A program made the position numbers and the translations under genes. Below the pieces are notes generated by a model. That model did no database searches. It was not told where the DNA came from and worked only from the letters and a program-made list of their open reading frames with translations. From Nonomuraea ceibae (lineage in GTDB: Bacteria > Actinomycetota > Actinomycetes > Streptosporangiales > Streptosporangiaceae), in NCBI RefSeq assembly GCF_019396325.1, contig NZ_JAHKRO010000028.1, positions 20,704-84,703 on the forward strand: 64,000 nucleotides of DNA, read 5' to 3'. This document shows, piece by piece, positions 28,430 to 36,228 of this stretch. Each line of letters opens with the position of its first letter. The first letter of the stretch is position 1.

Positions 28430-30157
28430 ATGGCCGTACAGATCTCGCCCAGCATCCTGTCCGCCGACTTCGCCCGGCTCGCCGACGAGGCGGCCGCCGT
28501 GCCGAACGCCGACTGGCTGCACGTGGATGTCATGGACAACCACTTCGTGCCCAACCTGACCCTCGGGCTGCCCGTGGTCGAGTCGCTGCTCAAGGCGACC
28601 TCACTGCCGCTCGACTGCCACCTCATGATCGAGGACCCCGATCGGTGGGCCCCCGGCTACGCCGAGGCGGGGGCGGGGAGCGTGACCATCCACGCGGAGG
28701 CGTCCTCGGCGCCGGTGCGGACGCTGCGGGAGATCCGCTCGCTCGGCGCCCGCGCGGGGCTGGCGCTCAACCCGGCCACGGCGGTGGAGCCGTACGAGGA
28801 TCTCGTCGGCGAGGTCGACATGCTGCTGCTGATGACGGTGGAGCCGGGGTTCGGCGGGCAGAAGTTCCTCGACATGGTGCTGCCGAAGGTGCGGCGGGCG
28901 CGGTCGATCATCGAGCGGCACGGCGGGCAGGTGTGGCTGCAGGTCGACGGCGGGGTGTCCGAGAGCACGATCGAGCGGTGCGCGGAGGCGGGCGCCGACG
29001 TGTTCGTGGCGGGCAACGCCGTCTACGGCTCCGCCGACCGGGTCGCGGCCGTCGATCAGCGGGTGTCAGGCCTGGAGGGCCGGGTCGAGGACGATGTCCT
29101 CGCCGCGGACGCCGGGCTCCTCGGGGAAGTGGCAGGCGGTCAGGTGGCCGTCGCGGTTGCCCGACAGCTGCACCAGCGGCGGCTCCTCCGTGGCGCACTT
29201 GTCCTGCGCCTTCCAGCAGCGGGTGCGGAAGCGGCAGCCCGTCGGCGGGTTGATGGGGGAGGGCACGTCGCCCGCCAGGCGGATGCGCTCGCGCGGCGGC
29301 GCCCCGAGGTCGGCCTCCGGCACGGCCGACAGCAGGGCGTGCGTGTAGGGGTGGCGGGGGCGCTCGTAGAGGGAGTCGCGGTCGGCGATCTCCACCACCT
29401 TGCCCAGGTACATCACGGCGACCCGCTGCGAGAAGTGCCGCACCACGGCCAGGTCGTGCGCGATGAACAGGAACGCGATGCCCAGGTCGCGCTGGAGCTG
29501 CTGCAGCAGGTTGATGACCTGTGCCTGGATCGAGACGTCCAGCGCGGAGACCGGCTCGTCGGCGATGATCAGCTTGGGGTTGAGCGCGAGCGCGCGGGCC
29601 ACGCCGATGCGCTGGCGCTGGCCGCCGGAGAACTCGTGCGGGAAGCGGTTGTAGTGCTCGGGGTTGAGCCCGACGATCTCCAGCAGCTCCCGGGCCTTGG
29701 CCTCGCGGCCGCCCTCCGGGTTGATGTCGTTGATGTCCATCGGGCCGCGGATGATCGAGCCGACCGTGTGCCGCGGGTTCAGCGACGAGTAGGGGTCCTG
29801 GAAGATCATCTGGATCTCGGACCTGATCGGCTTGAGCTCGCGCCGGTTGGCGTGGCTGATGTCCCGGCCCCGGTAGCTGATGGTGCCGCCGGTCGGCTCC
29901 AGCAGCCGGGCGGCCAGCCGCCCGGTGGTGGACTTGCCGCAGCCGGACTCGCCCACCAGGCCGAGCGTCTCACCCTCGTGCACGGTCAGGTCGATGCCGT
30001 CCACCGCGTGGACCGCGCCGATCTGCCGCTTGATCAGCGAGCCGCCTCTGACGGGGAAGTGCTTCACCACGCCGGACAGCTCCAGCAGCTTCTCCGTCAC
30101 GACGCCTCCTTACCGGGTAGTCTCCTGAGTTCGGCCTTCTGCTTGATCGGCAGATAG
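28430..30157 (+). CDS. rpe: Ribulose-phosphate 3-epimerase with abnormal antisense extension
   Basis: Residues 1-208 are a normal pentose-phosphate epimerase TIM barrel: SPSILSADFARL, WLHVDVMDNHFVPNLT, LDCHLMIEDPDRW, MTVEPGFGGQKF, VDGGVSES and FVAGNAVYG. Family members end about 10-15 residues later. Here the frame has no stop after AVDQ (about 29060) and runs 1.1 kb further, antisense to the ABC ATPase gene 29066-30100, to a TGA at 30155-30157. No stop occurs in any frame until 29251. The extension has Ala/Val/Arg-rich antisense composition and is unlikely to be functional. The original 3' end seems to have been lost where the ABC operon begins, or the assembly is chimeric there. Only 28430 to about 29060 is conserved coding sequence. 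Confidence 0.75.
   Translation: MAVQISPSILSADFARLADEAAAVPNADWLHVDVMDNHFVPNLTLGLPVVESLLKATSLPLDCHLMIEDPDRWAPGYAEAGAGSVTIHAEASSAPVRTLREIRSLGARAGLALNPATAVEPYEDLVGEVDMLLLMTVEPGFGGQKFLDMVLPKVRRARSIIERHGGQVWLQVDGGVSESTIERCAEAGADVFVAGNAVYGSADRVAAVDQRVSGLEGRVEDDVLAADAGLLGEVAGGQVAVAVARQLHQRRLLRGALVLRLPAAGAEAAARRRVDGGGHVARQADALARRRPEVGLRHGRQQGVRVGVAGALVEGVAVGDLHHLAQVHHGDPLREVPHHGQVVRDEQERDAQVALELLQQVDDLCLDRDVQRGDRLVGDDQLGVERERAGHADALALAAGELVREAVVVLGVEPDDLQQLPGLGLAAALRVDVVDVHRAADDRADRVPRVQRRVGVLEDHLDLGPDRLELAPVGVADVPAPVADGAAGRLQQPGGQPPGGGLAAAGLAHQAERLTLVHGQVDAVHRVDRADLPLDQRAASDGEVLHHAGQLQQLLRHDASLPGSLLSSAFCLIGR
29066..30100 (-). CDS. Oligopeptide/dipeptide ABC transporter ATPase (OppF/DppF type)
   Basis: This 344-aa ATPase powers a peptide/nickel-class importer at the inner face of the membrane. 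It has Walker A GESGCGKST, the signature FSGGQRQRIGVARAL, Walker B LIIADEPVSALD, the H-loop IAHDLAVV, and the C-terminal oligo_HPY segment with a Cys cluster (PTGCRFRTRCWKAQDKCA) that in related proteins binds Fe-S. The GTG at 30100 overlaps the stop of the upstream ATPase gene (GTGA). It is the last gene of the operon; its 3' end faces rpe with no terminator between them, and the whole gene is antisense to the rpe extension. Confidence 0.94.
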   Translation of the reverse strand: MTEKLLELSGVVKHFPVRGGSLIKRQIGAVHAVDGIDLTVHEGETLGLVGESGCGKSTTGRLAARLLEPTGGTISYRGRDISHANRRELKPIRSEIQMIFQDPYSSLNPRHTVGSIIRGPMDINDINPEGGREAKARELLEIVGLNPEHYNRFPHEFSGGQRQRIGVARALALNPKLIIADEPVSALDVSIQAQVINLLQQLQRDLGIAFLFIAHDLAVVRHFSQRVAVMYLGKVVEIADRDSLYERPRHPYTHALLSAVPEADLGAPPRERIRLAGDVPSPINPPTGCRFRTRCWKAQDKCATEEPPLVQLSGNRDGHLTACHFPEEPGVRGEDIVLDPALQA

Positions 30158-31110
30158 CAGGCGTCGCCGTGGCCGCGGTGCGGCGACAGCTCGGGCCGCT
30201 CACCCGTGCACACGCCCGGCCCGAGCAGCTTCGCATAGTCGCAGCGCGGGTGGAACGGGCAGCCGGGCGGGACGTTGATCAGGCTGGGCGGGGTGCCGCG
30301 CACGGGTTCGAGCGGCACGTCCACCGGGTGGGTCAGGCTGGGCATCGAGCCGAGCAGCCCCCACGTGTAGGGGTGGCGGGTCTCGCGCAGCACCTCCTGC
30401 TTGGTGCCCCGCTCGACGGCGCGGCCGGCGTACATGACGAGCACGTCGTGCGCGGTGCTGGCCACCACGCCGAGGTCGTGCGTGATCATGATGATCGCGG
30501 TGCCGGTCTGCTCCTGGAGGTCGCGCAGCAGGTCGAGGATCTGCGCCTGGACGGTCACGTCCAGCGCGGTGGTCGGCTCGTCGGCGATGAGCAGGCCGGG
30601 GTCGCACACCAGCGCCATGGCGATCATGGCGCGCTGGCGCATGCCGCCGGAGAACTGGTGGGGATACTCGTCGACGCGGATCTTGGGCTGCGGGATGCCG
30701 ACCCGGTCGAGCATCTCGATGGCCCGGTCGCGCGCCACCGACTTGGAGACGCCCTTGTGCTTGCGGTAGACCTCGGCGATCTGCTGGCCGACCGTGTGGA
30801 ACGGCGACAGCGAGGTCAGCGGGTCCTGGAAGATCATCGCCATCTTGTTGCCGCGGAGCTTCTCCAGCTCGCGCTGCGGCGCGCCGATCAGTTCGCGGCC
30901 GTCGAGCTTGATGCTGCCCGAGAGCTTGGCGGTGTCGGGGTTGTGCAGGCCGAGGATGGCCAGGTTCGTCACCGACTTGCCCGAGCCGGACTCGCCCACG
31001 ATGCCGAGGGTGCTGCCCCGGTCGACCTCGAACGACAGCCCGTCGACGGCGTGCACGACGCCGTCCTCGGTGTGGAAGTCGACGGTGAGGTCGTTGACTT
31101 CGAGAAACAT
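30097..31110 (-). CDS. Oligopeptide/dipeptide ABC transporter ATPase (OppD/DppD type)
   Basis: This 337-aa protein is the partner ATPase. It has Walker A GESGSGKSV, the signature FSGGMRQRAMIAMAL, Walker B LLIADEPTTALD, the switch His in MITHDLGVVA, and a C-terminal oligo_HPY region with cysteines (PPGCPFHPRCDYAKLLGPGVC). OppD-type and OppF-type ATPases act as a heterodimer. The ATG at 31110 overlaps the permease stop by one base (TGATG). Confidence 0.95.
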   Translation of the reverse strand: MFLEVNDLTVDFHTEDGVVHAVDGLSFEVDRGSTLGIVGESGSGKSVTNLAILGLHNPDTAKLSGSIKLDGRELIGAPQRELEKLRGNKMAMIFQDPLTSLSPFHTVGQQIAEVYRKHKGVSKSVARDRAIEMLDRVGIPQPKIRVDEYPHQFSGGMRQRAMIAMALVCDPGLLIADEPTTALDVTVQAQILDLLRDLQEQTGTAIIMITHDLGVVASTAHDVLVMYAGRAVERGTKQEVLRETRHPYTWGLLGSMPSLTHPVDVPLEPVRGTPPSLINVPPGCPFHPRCDYAKLLGPGVCTGERPELSPHRGHGDACYLPIKQKAELRRLPGKEAS

Positions 31111-32090
31111 CAGCTCAGCCTCACGCGGGGGTCGATGACGGCGTACAGGGAGTCCACGATCACGTTCATCACCACGATCGCACCCGCCGCGAGCAGGACC
31201 GTGGCCATCAGCGTCGGCAGGTCGGAGTAGTCCACGGCGCGGACGGCGAGGCGGCCGATGCCCTGGAGGCCGAACGTGGTCTCGGTGATGATCGCGCCGC
31301 CGATGAGCGTGCCGAGGTCGACGCCGAAGATCGTGATCACGGGCGTCAGCGCGCCGCGCAGGGCGAAGCGCAGCACCACGCTGCGGCCCGACATGCCCTT
31401 GGCGCGGGCGGTGCGCACGTAGTCCTCGTTCAGGTTCTCCACCATGGTGGAGCGGGTGATCCTGGTGTAGTTCGCGGTGAAGATGAGCGCGAGCACCAGC
31501 CAGGGCAGCAGCAGGCCGCTGAACCAGCCGACGGGGTCCTCGGTGATCGGTATGTACTTCGGCTGCCGGAAGACCTGCATCTGGTAGACGAAGAAGTACA
31601 TGGCCAGGGTGCCGACGAAGTAGATCTGCACCGAGGCGCCGATCAGCGACGAGACGCTGGCGATCTTGTCGAGGGGCTTGCCCTGACGCAGCGCGGCGAC
31701 GATGCCGGTGGCCACGCCGAAGATCAGGAAGATCACCGCGGCGCCGATGGTCAGCGCGATCGTGACGGGCATCCGGTCGATGATCGTCTCGAACACCGGG
31801 GCGCGGTTGACGAACGAGAAGCCCAGGCAGGGAGCCGGGCAGTGACCGAGGCCCCCGTAGTCGCGGCCGACGAAGATGCCCGCGAGCCAGCTGACGAACT
31901 GGACCATGAGCGGCTTGTCGATGCCGAGGTTCTGCCGGGCCTGCTCAAGCGTCTCGGGCGGGCAGACCTTGCCGCAGGCCAGCCGGGCCGGGTCGGCGGG
32001 GATCGCGTAGAACAGGAAGAAGGTCACCGCTGAGATGATCAGCAGGATGACCAGCGCGCCCAGTACGCGGCGGGTGAGGAATCGAAGCAC
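31110..32090 (-). CDS. Peptide/nickel ABC transporter permease (DppB type)
   Basis: This 326-aa permease has an N-terminal helix (RRVLGALVILLIISAVTFFLFY) and about six membrane spans. The EAA loop that docks the ATPase is DYVRTARAKGMSGRSVVLRFALRGALTPVI (about residues 225-255). A cysteine-bearing periplasmic loop (LACGKVCPPE, HCPAPCLG) is larger than usual. It starts with GTG at 32090, 57 nt after the binding-protein stop. It pairs with the DppC-type permease at 33.9 kb. Confidence 0.93.
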   Translation of the reverse strand: MLRFLTRRVLGALVILLIISAVTFFLFYAIPADPARLACGKVCPPETLEQARQNLGIDKPLMVQFVSWLAGIFVGRDYGGLGHCPAPCLGFSFVNRAPVFETIIDRMPVTIALTIGAAVIFLIFGVATGIVAALRQGKPLDKIASVSSLIGASVQIYFVGTLAMYFFVYQMQVFRQPKYIPITEDPVGWFSGLLLPWLVLALIFTANYTRITRSTMVENLNEDYVRTARAKGMSGRSVVLRFALRGALTPVITIFGVDLGTLIGGAIITETTFGLQGIGRLAVRAVDYSDLPTLMATVLLAAGAIVVMNVIVDSLYAVIDPRVRLS

Positions 32091-32147
32091 GGGATGATCT
32101 CCAAGAGGGTGCTCCGGGCACCCGGTCGGGCGCCCGGAGCGGTGTCG

Positions 32148-33929
32148 CTACGGCTTCACGAAGATGGTGTTCGGCGAGACGATCCACATCTGCGGGTCGA
32201 TCTCGGCGCCGCCCACCTTGGAGCCGTGGAGCGTGGTGGCGATCCGGTTCTCGGCCACGACCAGCGGCGTGTACTTCTCCTGGATCTCCTTGTCGAGCGC
32301 CATCCACGCGGCGTTGGCCGCGTCGATGTCGGGGTTCTCGGAGATCTCCTTCATCTTCGCCGTGAGCTCCGGCGTGTTCAGGTGCGACATGTTCTGGCCG
32401 CCGTCGGAGACCGGGCCGAAGATGATCGGCATGACGGTCGAGCCGGACGGCCAGTCGGCGCCCCAGCCGCCCCAGTACAGGTCGAACTCGTTCTTGGTCT
32501 GGCTGATCGAGTCGTAGTACGTCTTGCGGTCCAGCGGCTTGGCCACGACCTTGATGCCGGCCTTCTCCAGGGCGTTCTTGATCACGACGGTGACCTGCTC
32601 CTGGACCGGGGTCTGGTTGTAGGCGTAGACGATCGTCGGGTTCGGGTTGTCCGACTCGGCGATGAGCTGCTTGGCCTTCTCGATGTCACCCTCGGGCTTG
32701 GTGGTCTTGCCGAACAGGTCGTACGGCTTGTACCCGACCGTGGTGTTCTCGTTCAGGATGGTCGTCGGCAGAGCCGCGGCCTGCGGGCCGCCGATGGTCT
32801 GCTGGATCTGCTTGGACGGCCAGGCGTAGTTGACGGCCTGACGCAGCTTCTGGTCCTTCACCCGGTCAAGGTTGAAGTAGTAGTAGTTGCCGTACGGCGA
32901 GGGGCTGACCATGCGGCGGTCGGCCAGGCTCGCGTCGTTCAGCACCTGCTGGAGCCGCTCCGGCGGGACGGCCGCGTAGAAGGTGAACGCCTGCTGGTCA
33001 GGACCGACGTCGGCGATGAACCGGTCGGTGATCTGCAGGGCCTCCTGGCCGAACTCGAGCTTCCACACGTCCGGGTACGCGCCGCGGATCGGGTCGGTGG
33101 CCGGGTCCCAGTGCGGGTTGCGGGCCAGCTCCATCGACTTGTCGACGACGTGCGACTTGATGATGTACGGGCCGGAGGAGAAGGGCTCCTTGTCGTACTT
33201 CTCCTTGGTGTCCTTGGCCTTGGGCACGATGGCGTAGCCGCCCATGGCGAAGGCGTAGTTGGCGTCGGCGTGCGGCGCCTTGAACTTGAAGACGATCGTC
33301 TTGTCGTCCGGCGTCTCGATGTTCTCGAGCTGCTTGCCGTCGTACGGGCCGGAGTAGGCCTTCTTGTAGTCGTCCTGGGTCAGCCACTGCTGGATGTAGC
33401 TGGGGCCGAAGGTGATGAAGTCGGCGAACGACCGCTCGATCGTCCACCGCACGTCGGCGGAGGTGATCGCGCTGCCGTCCTGCCACTTCACCCCGTCCTT
33501 GAGGGTGAAGGTCCACGTCTTGCCGCCGTCGGAGACCTGGCCGGCGTCGGTGGCGAGGTCGCCCACGAGCTTGTACTCGCCCTTGGCGGTCCGCTTGTAG
33601 CCGGTGAGGCCGCGGTGGATGAGCAGGCCGAAGTTGGTGGCCGTGTTGACGTAGCTCTGCGCGGGGTCGAGGTGGGCGAAGTCGTCACGGTCGATCATCG
33701 TGACGGTGCCGCCCTTGACGACGCCCTCGGGGGCGATGGCCGGGCCCTTGGAGTCCTCGGCGGTGCCGAGGGTGATCACCGCGGGCTTGTACGGCTCCTG
33801 CGCCGGGGCCGAGGAACCGGCGGTGGGCGCGCCCGCCGGGGCGCCCTGGTTCCCCGGCGCGCAGGCGCCGACCAGGGTCAGCGTCGCGGCGGCGAGCACC
33901 GCGAGAGCCGACCGTCTACGGTAGTTCAT
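32148..33929 (-). CDS. Solute-binding lipoprotein, family 5
   Basis: This 593-aa extracytoplasmic receptor delivers substrate to the permeases. It has a lipoprotein signal peptide: basic MNYRRR, a hydrophobic core, and lipobox VGAC with the lipid-modified Cys at about residue 23, then a Gly/Ala/Pro-rich linker. The SBP_bac_5 body includes HRGLTGYKR, WTFTLKDGVKWQDGSAITSADV and a long C-terminal lobe. The substrate may be a peptide, nickel or another small molecule; nothing in the sequence decides it. It lies between the two permease genes, 9 nt after the first. Confidence 0.93.
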   Translation of the reverse strand: MNYRRRSALAVLAAATLTLVGACAPGNQGAPAGAPTAGSSAPAQEPYKPAVITLGTAEDSKGPAIAPEGVVKGGTVTMIDRDDFAHLDPAQSYVNTATNFGLLIHRGLTGYKRTAKGEYKLVGDLATDAGQVSDGGKTWTFTLKDGVKWQDGSAITSADVRWTIERSFADFITFGPSYIQQWLTQDDYKKAYSGPYDGKQLENIETPDDKTIVFKFKAPHADANYAFAMGGYAIVPKAKDTKEKYDKEPFSSGPYIIKSHVVDKSMELARNPHWDPATDPIRGAYPDVWKLEFGQEALQITDRFIADVGPDQQAFTFYAAVPPERLQQVLNDASLADRRMVSPSPYGNYYYFNLDRVKDQKLRQAVNYAWPSKQIQQTIGGPQAAALPTTILNENTTVGYKPYDLFGKTTKPEGDIEKAKQLIAESDNPNPTIVYAYNQTPVQEQVTVVIKNALEKAGIKVVAKPLDRKTYYDSISQTKNEFDLYWGGWGADWPSGSTVMPIIFGPVSDGGQNMSHLNTPELTAKMKEISENPDIDAANAAWMALDKEIQEKYTPLVVAENRIATTLHGSKVGGAEIDPQMWIVSPNTIFVKP

Positions 33930-33938
33930 TTCTCTCCT

Positions 33939-34940
33939 CTAACGCTTGATCTTGGGGTCGAAGGCGTCGCGGACGGAGTCGCCGAGCAGGTTGAAGGCGA
34001 CCACGAAGATCAACAGGGCGACGCCGGGGAAGATGAGGTACGTGATGTCGTTCTGGTACACCTGCGTGGCCCGCAGGAACATGCGGCCCCAGTCGGGGAC
34101 GAGCTCGCCCATGCCGACGCCCAGGAACGACAGGCCCGCCTCCGCCGTCACCATGGCCGGGAGCAGGAGGGTCGACTGGATGAGGATCGGCGTCCACAGG
34201 TTGGGCAGCAGCTCCTTGAACACGATGCGGCCGGGGGAGGCGCCGGTGACCCTGGCCGCCTCCACGTACTCGCGCTCACGCATCGACAGCACGTAGCCGC
34301 GCAGCAGCCGGGCCAGGCCGGCCCAGCCGAACGCCGAGAGCATGATGGTGAGCGTCACCGCCCGCAGCCACACCGGGGTCTCCTCGTCCGCCGGGACCAG
34401 CAGGCTCTCCACCACGGGGGTGAACGCGATGATGAAGATGGTCTGCGGGAACGACAGCGTGAGGTCGATGAGGCGGCCGACGAAGTAGTCGGTCTTGCCG
34501 CCCGCGTAGCCGGCCACGATGCCGACGACGATGCCGAGCGTGGTGGTGATGAGCGTGGCGGCCACGGCGATCCCGAGCGAGGTGCGGATGCCGTACACGA
34601 GCTGCATGAACACGTCGCGGCCGAGGCTGGGTTCGAGGCCGAACCAGAACTCGGAGCTGATGCCGCCGTTCGGCTGGATCGGGTAGCCGTAGTCGTTGAG
34701 CAGCCCCGGCATGTCCTGGCCGTACAGCGTGTACGGGTCCTTGCCGTAGACCATCGAGATCACGGGGGCCAGGAGGGCGACCAGGAAGAAGAAGATCACG
34801 ATGATCGCCGAGATGACGCCGGTGCGGTCGCGCTTGAAGCGCATCCACATGAGCTGGCCGGGTGAACGGCCCACAGCACCGGAAGTCTCGGTCACGGACG
34901 TCGCGTCGATCGCGTCTTCTGTGGACGTCGGTGTCGTCAT
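33939..34940 (-). CDS. Peptide/nickel ABC transporter permease (DppC type)
   Basis: This 333-aa permease is first in the importer operon. A charged, Thr/Ser-rich cytoplasmic N-terminus (about 1-35) precedes an N-terminal OppC_N helix (GVISAIIVIFFFLVALLAPVI) and five more spans. The EAA loop is YVEAARVTGASPGRIVFKELLPNLWTPI. I chose ATG 34940 because GGGGAG sits 9 nt upstream; the open frame extends farther back but without family similarity. The promoter must lie in the 34941-35118 divergent region, which holds two palindromes. Confidence 0.92.
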   Translation of the reverse strand: MTTPTSTEDAIDATSVTETSGAVGRSPGQLMWMRFKRDRTGVISAIIVIFFFLVALLAPVISMVYGKDPYTLYGQDMPGLLNDYGYPIQPNGGISSEFWFGLEPSLGRDVFMQLVYGIRTSLGIAVAATLITTTLGIVVGIVAGYAGGKTDYFVGRLIDLTLSFPQTIFIIAFTPVVESLLVPADEETPVWLRAVTLTIMLSAFGWAGLARLLRGYVLSMREREYVEAARVTGASPGRIVFKELLPNLWTPILIQSTLLLPAMVTAEAGLSFLGVGMGELVPDWGRMFLRATQVYQNDITYLIFPGVALLIFVVAFNLLGDSVRDAFDPKIKR

Positions 34941-34972
34941 CTGGTCGGGGCTCCCCATGCACGTACAAGATT

Positions 34973-34985
34973 CCGGAAATTCCGG
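34973..34985. promoter_or_regulatory. Palindrome CCGGAA-A-TTCCGG upstream of the ABC operon
   Basis: A perfect 6+6 inverted repeat with one central base lies 33 bp upstream of the chosen permease start. The TTCCGG half-site is also repeated in direct orientation. It could be an operator or a leader hairpin. Confidence 0.4.
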
Positions 34986-35064
34986 GCCATCGAGCACGTT
35001 CTCAAGGATCCTTGCGCAGCGCAATGACCTGCAGGGATTTCGCTGCGTAATCACGGATTTGCGA

Positions 35065-35085
35065 CACAATCTTGAAAACATTGTG
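35065..35085. promoter_or_regulatory. Inverted repeat CACAAT-N9-ATTGTG between divergent genes
   Basis: A perfect 6+6 inverted repeat with a 9-bp spacer lies in the most AT-rich part of the divergent region between the ABC operon and the DUF2236 gene. Its place and spacing suit a dimeric regulator controlling one or both promoters. Confidence 0.45.
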
Positions 35086-35118
35086 ACATGTCGGCATCTG
35101 GGGGGTAAGCAGTTGCTT

Positions 35119-35928
35119 ATGGAGGATCACGGACTGTTCGGCCCCGGATCCGTGACGTGGCGGGTCATGGGGGAGCCGATCCTGCTGGTCGGCGGATTCC
35201 GCGCGCTGCTCATGCAGGGCCTGCACCCGCGCACGATGCGCGGCGTGCTGCAGAACTCCGCCCTCATGGACCCCGACGAGGCATGGGCGCGCTTCGCGCG
35301 CACGACCGAGTTCGTCCGCGTGCGCACGTACGGCACCCGCGCGGAGGTCGAGCGGGCCGGACGCCGGGTGCGCGGCATCCACGCCCGGCTGGACGCCTAC
35401 GACCCCGACGCCGGCGTCCGCTACCGCCTCGACGAGCCCGAGGGGCTGCGCTGGGTGCACGTCGGCGAGGTCGACTCCTACCTGTCGGTCGCCCGCCGGG
35501 CCGGGGTGCGCCTGACCGACGCCGAGGCCGACACGTTCGTGGCCGAGTGGCGGCGCGCCGCCGAGGTCGTCGGCCTCGACCCGGACACCGTCCCCGGCAC
35601 GGTCGCCGAGCTGAACGCCTACATCGACGAGCGGCGGCCCGGCCTCGCGTTCGTGCCCGAGGCCGCCCACCCGCTCGGGCTCTCGCTGCGCACGCCGCTG
35701 CCCCCGCCGCTCACCGCGCTGCGCCCGGTGCTGCCCGCCGTGACGTTCCTGGCCTTCGCCACGCTGCCGCGCTGGGCCAGACGGCTGTACGGCCTGCCCG
35801 CCACGCCGGTCGGCGACCTGTGGGCCACCGCCACCCTGCGCGCCCTGCACACCGGGCTCGGCCTCGTCCCGGCCAGGGTCCGCTACGCCCCGGACGCCAA
35901 GCGCGCCCGCCGTCTCACCGCCGCGTGA
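35119..35928 (+). CDS. Oxygenase MpaB family protein (DUF2236)
   Basis: This 269-aa protein has the DUF2236 pattern: GEPILLVGGFRALLMQGLHPRTMRGV (about residues 16-41), a conserved arginine-rich segment RTTEFVRVRTYGTRAEVERAGRRVRGIHARL, then LRWVHVGEVDSYL. In this family conserved histidines hold a b-type haem; latex-clearing protein and MpaB are the studied members. The physiological substrate is unknown. ATG 35119 is the best start, although the nearest G-rich stretch (about 35100-35105) is somewhat far. It is divergent from the ABC operon and upstream of the FMN riboswitch. Confidence 0.8.
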   Translation: MEDHGLFGPGSVTWRVMGEPILLVGGFRALLMQGLHPRTMRGVLQNSALMDPDEAWARFARTTEFVRVRTYGTRAEVERAGRRVRGIHARLDAYDPDAGVRYRLDEPEGLRWVHVGEVDSYLSVARRAGVRLTDAEADTFVAEWRRAAEVVGLDPDTVPGTVAELNAYIDERRPGLAFVPEAAHPLGLSLRTPLPPPLTALRPVLPAVTFLAFATLPRWARRLYGLPATPVGDLWATATLRALHTGLGLVPARVRYAPDAKRARRLTAA

Positions 35929-36001
35929 CGTCAGGCGGAGTAGGGGTCGCATGTCGCTTTTCGGGCATGGCAAACTGGTAGGAGAACAGAGCTAGCGTGC
36001 T

Positions 36002-36120
36002 CCGGGGTCGGTGAAAGTCCGAACCGGCGGTGACAGTCCGCGACCCGGCCGATGCCATCGGCCGGTTGACCCGGTGAAATTCCGGGACCGACGGTGAAAG
36101 TCCGGATGGGAGGAAGCGCG
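36002..36120 (+). promoter_or_regulatory. FMN riboswitch (RFN element)
   Basis: The conserved RFN blocks appear in order: GGGTCGGTGAAAGTCCGAAC, CGGTGACAGTCCGCGACCC, a variable hairpin (GGCCGATG...CATCGGCC), GGACCGACGGTGAAAGTCC, and GGATGGGAGGAAGC. It ends about 110 nt before ribD. The expression platform includes a GCCCGG/CCGGGC hairpin, a GGTGCG/CGCACC hairpin and a CTACT/AGTAG hairpin touching the ribD ribosome binding site, so translational control is likely. Confidence 0.95.
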
Positions 36121-36228
36121 CGGGTGCCCGGTTTTCGTCGCCGGGCGCCACCAGTGGTGCGTGCGCGCACCGCTTGTCCCCCCGGGGCCCGCCGTGGCTT
36201 GGAGCTACTGGCGAGTAGGAGGCCGGGG

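Noticed and set aside
32094..34865. 923-codon plus-strand frame over the ABC binding-protein and permease genes
   Set aside because: Antisense shadow of genes with clear family motifs; no ribosome binding site or domain.
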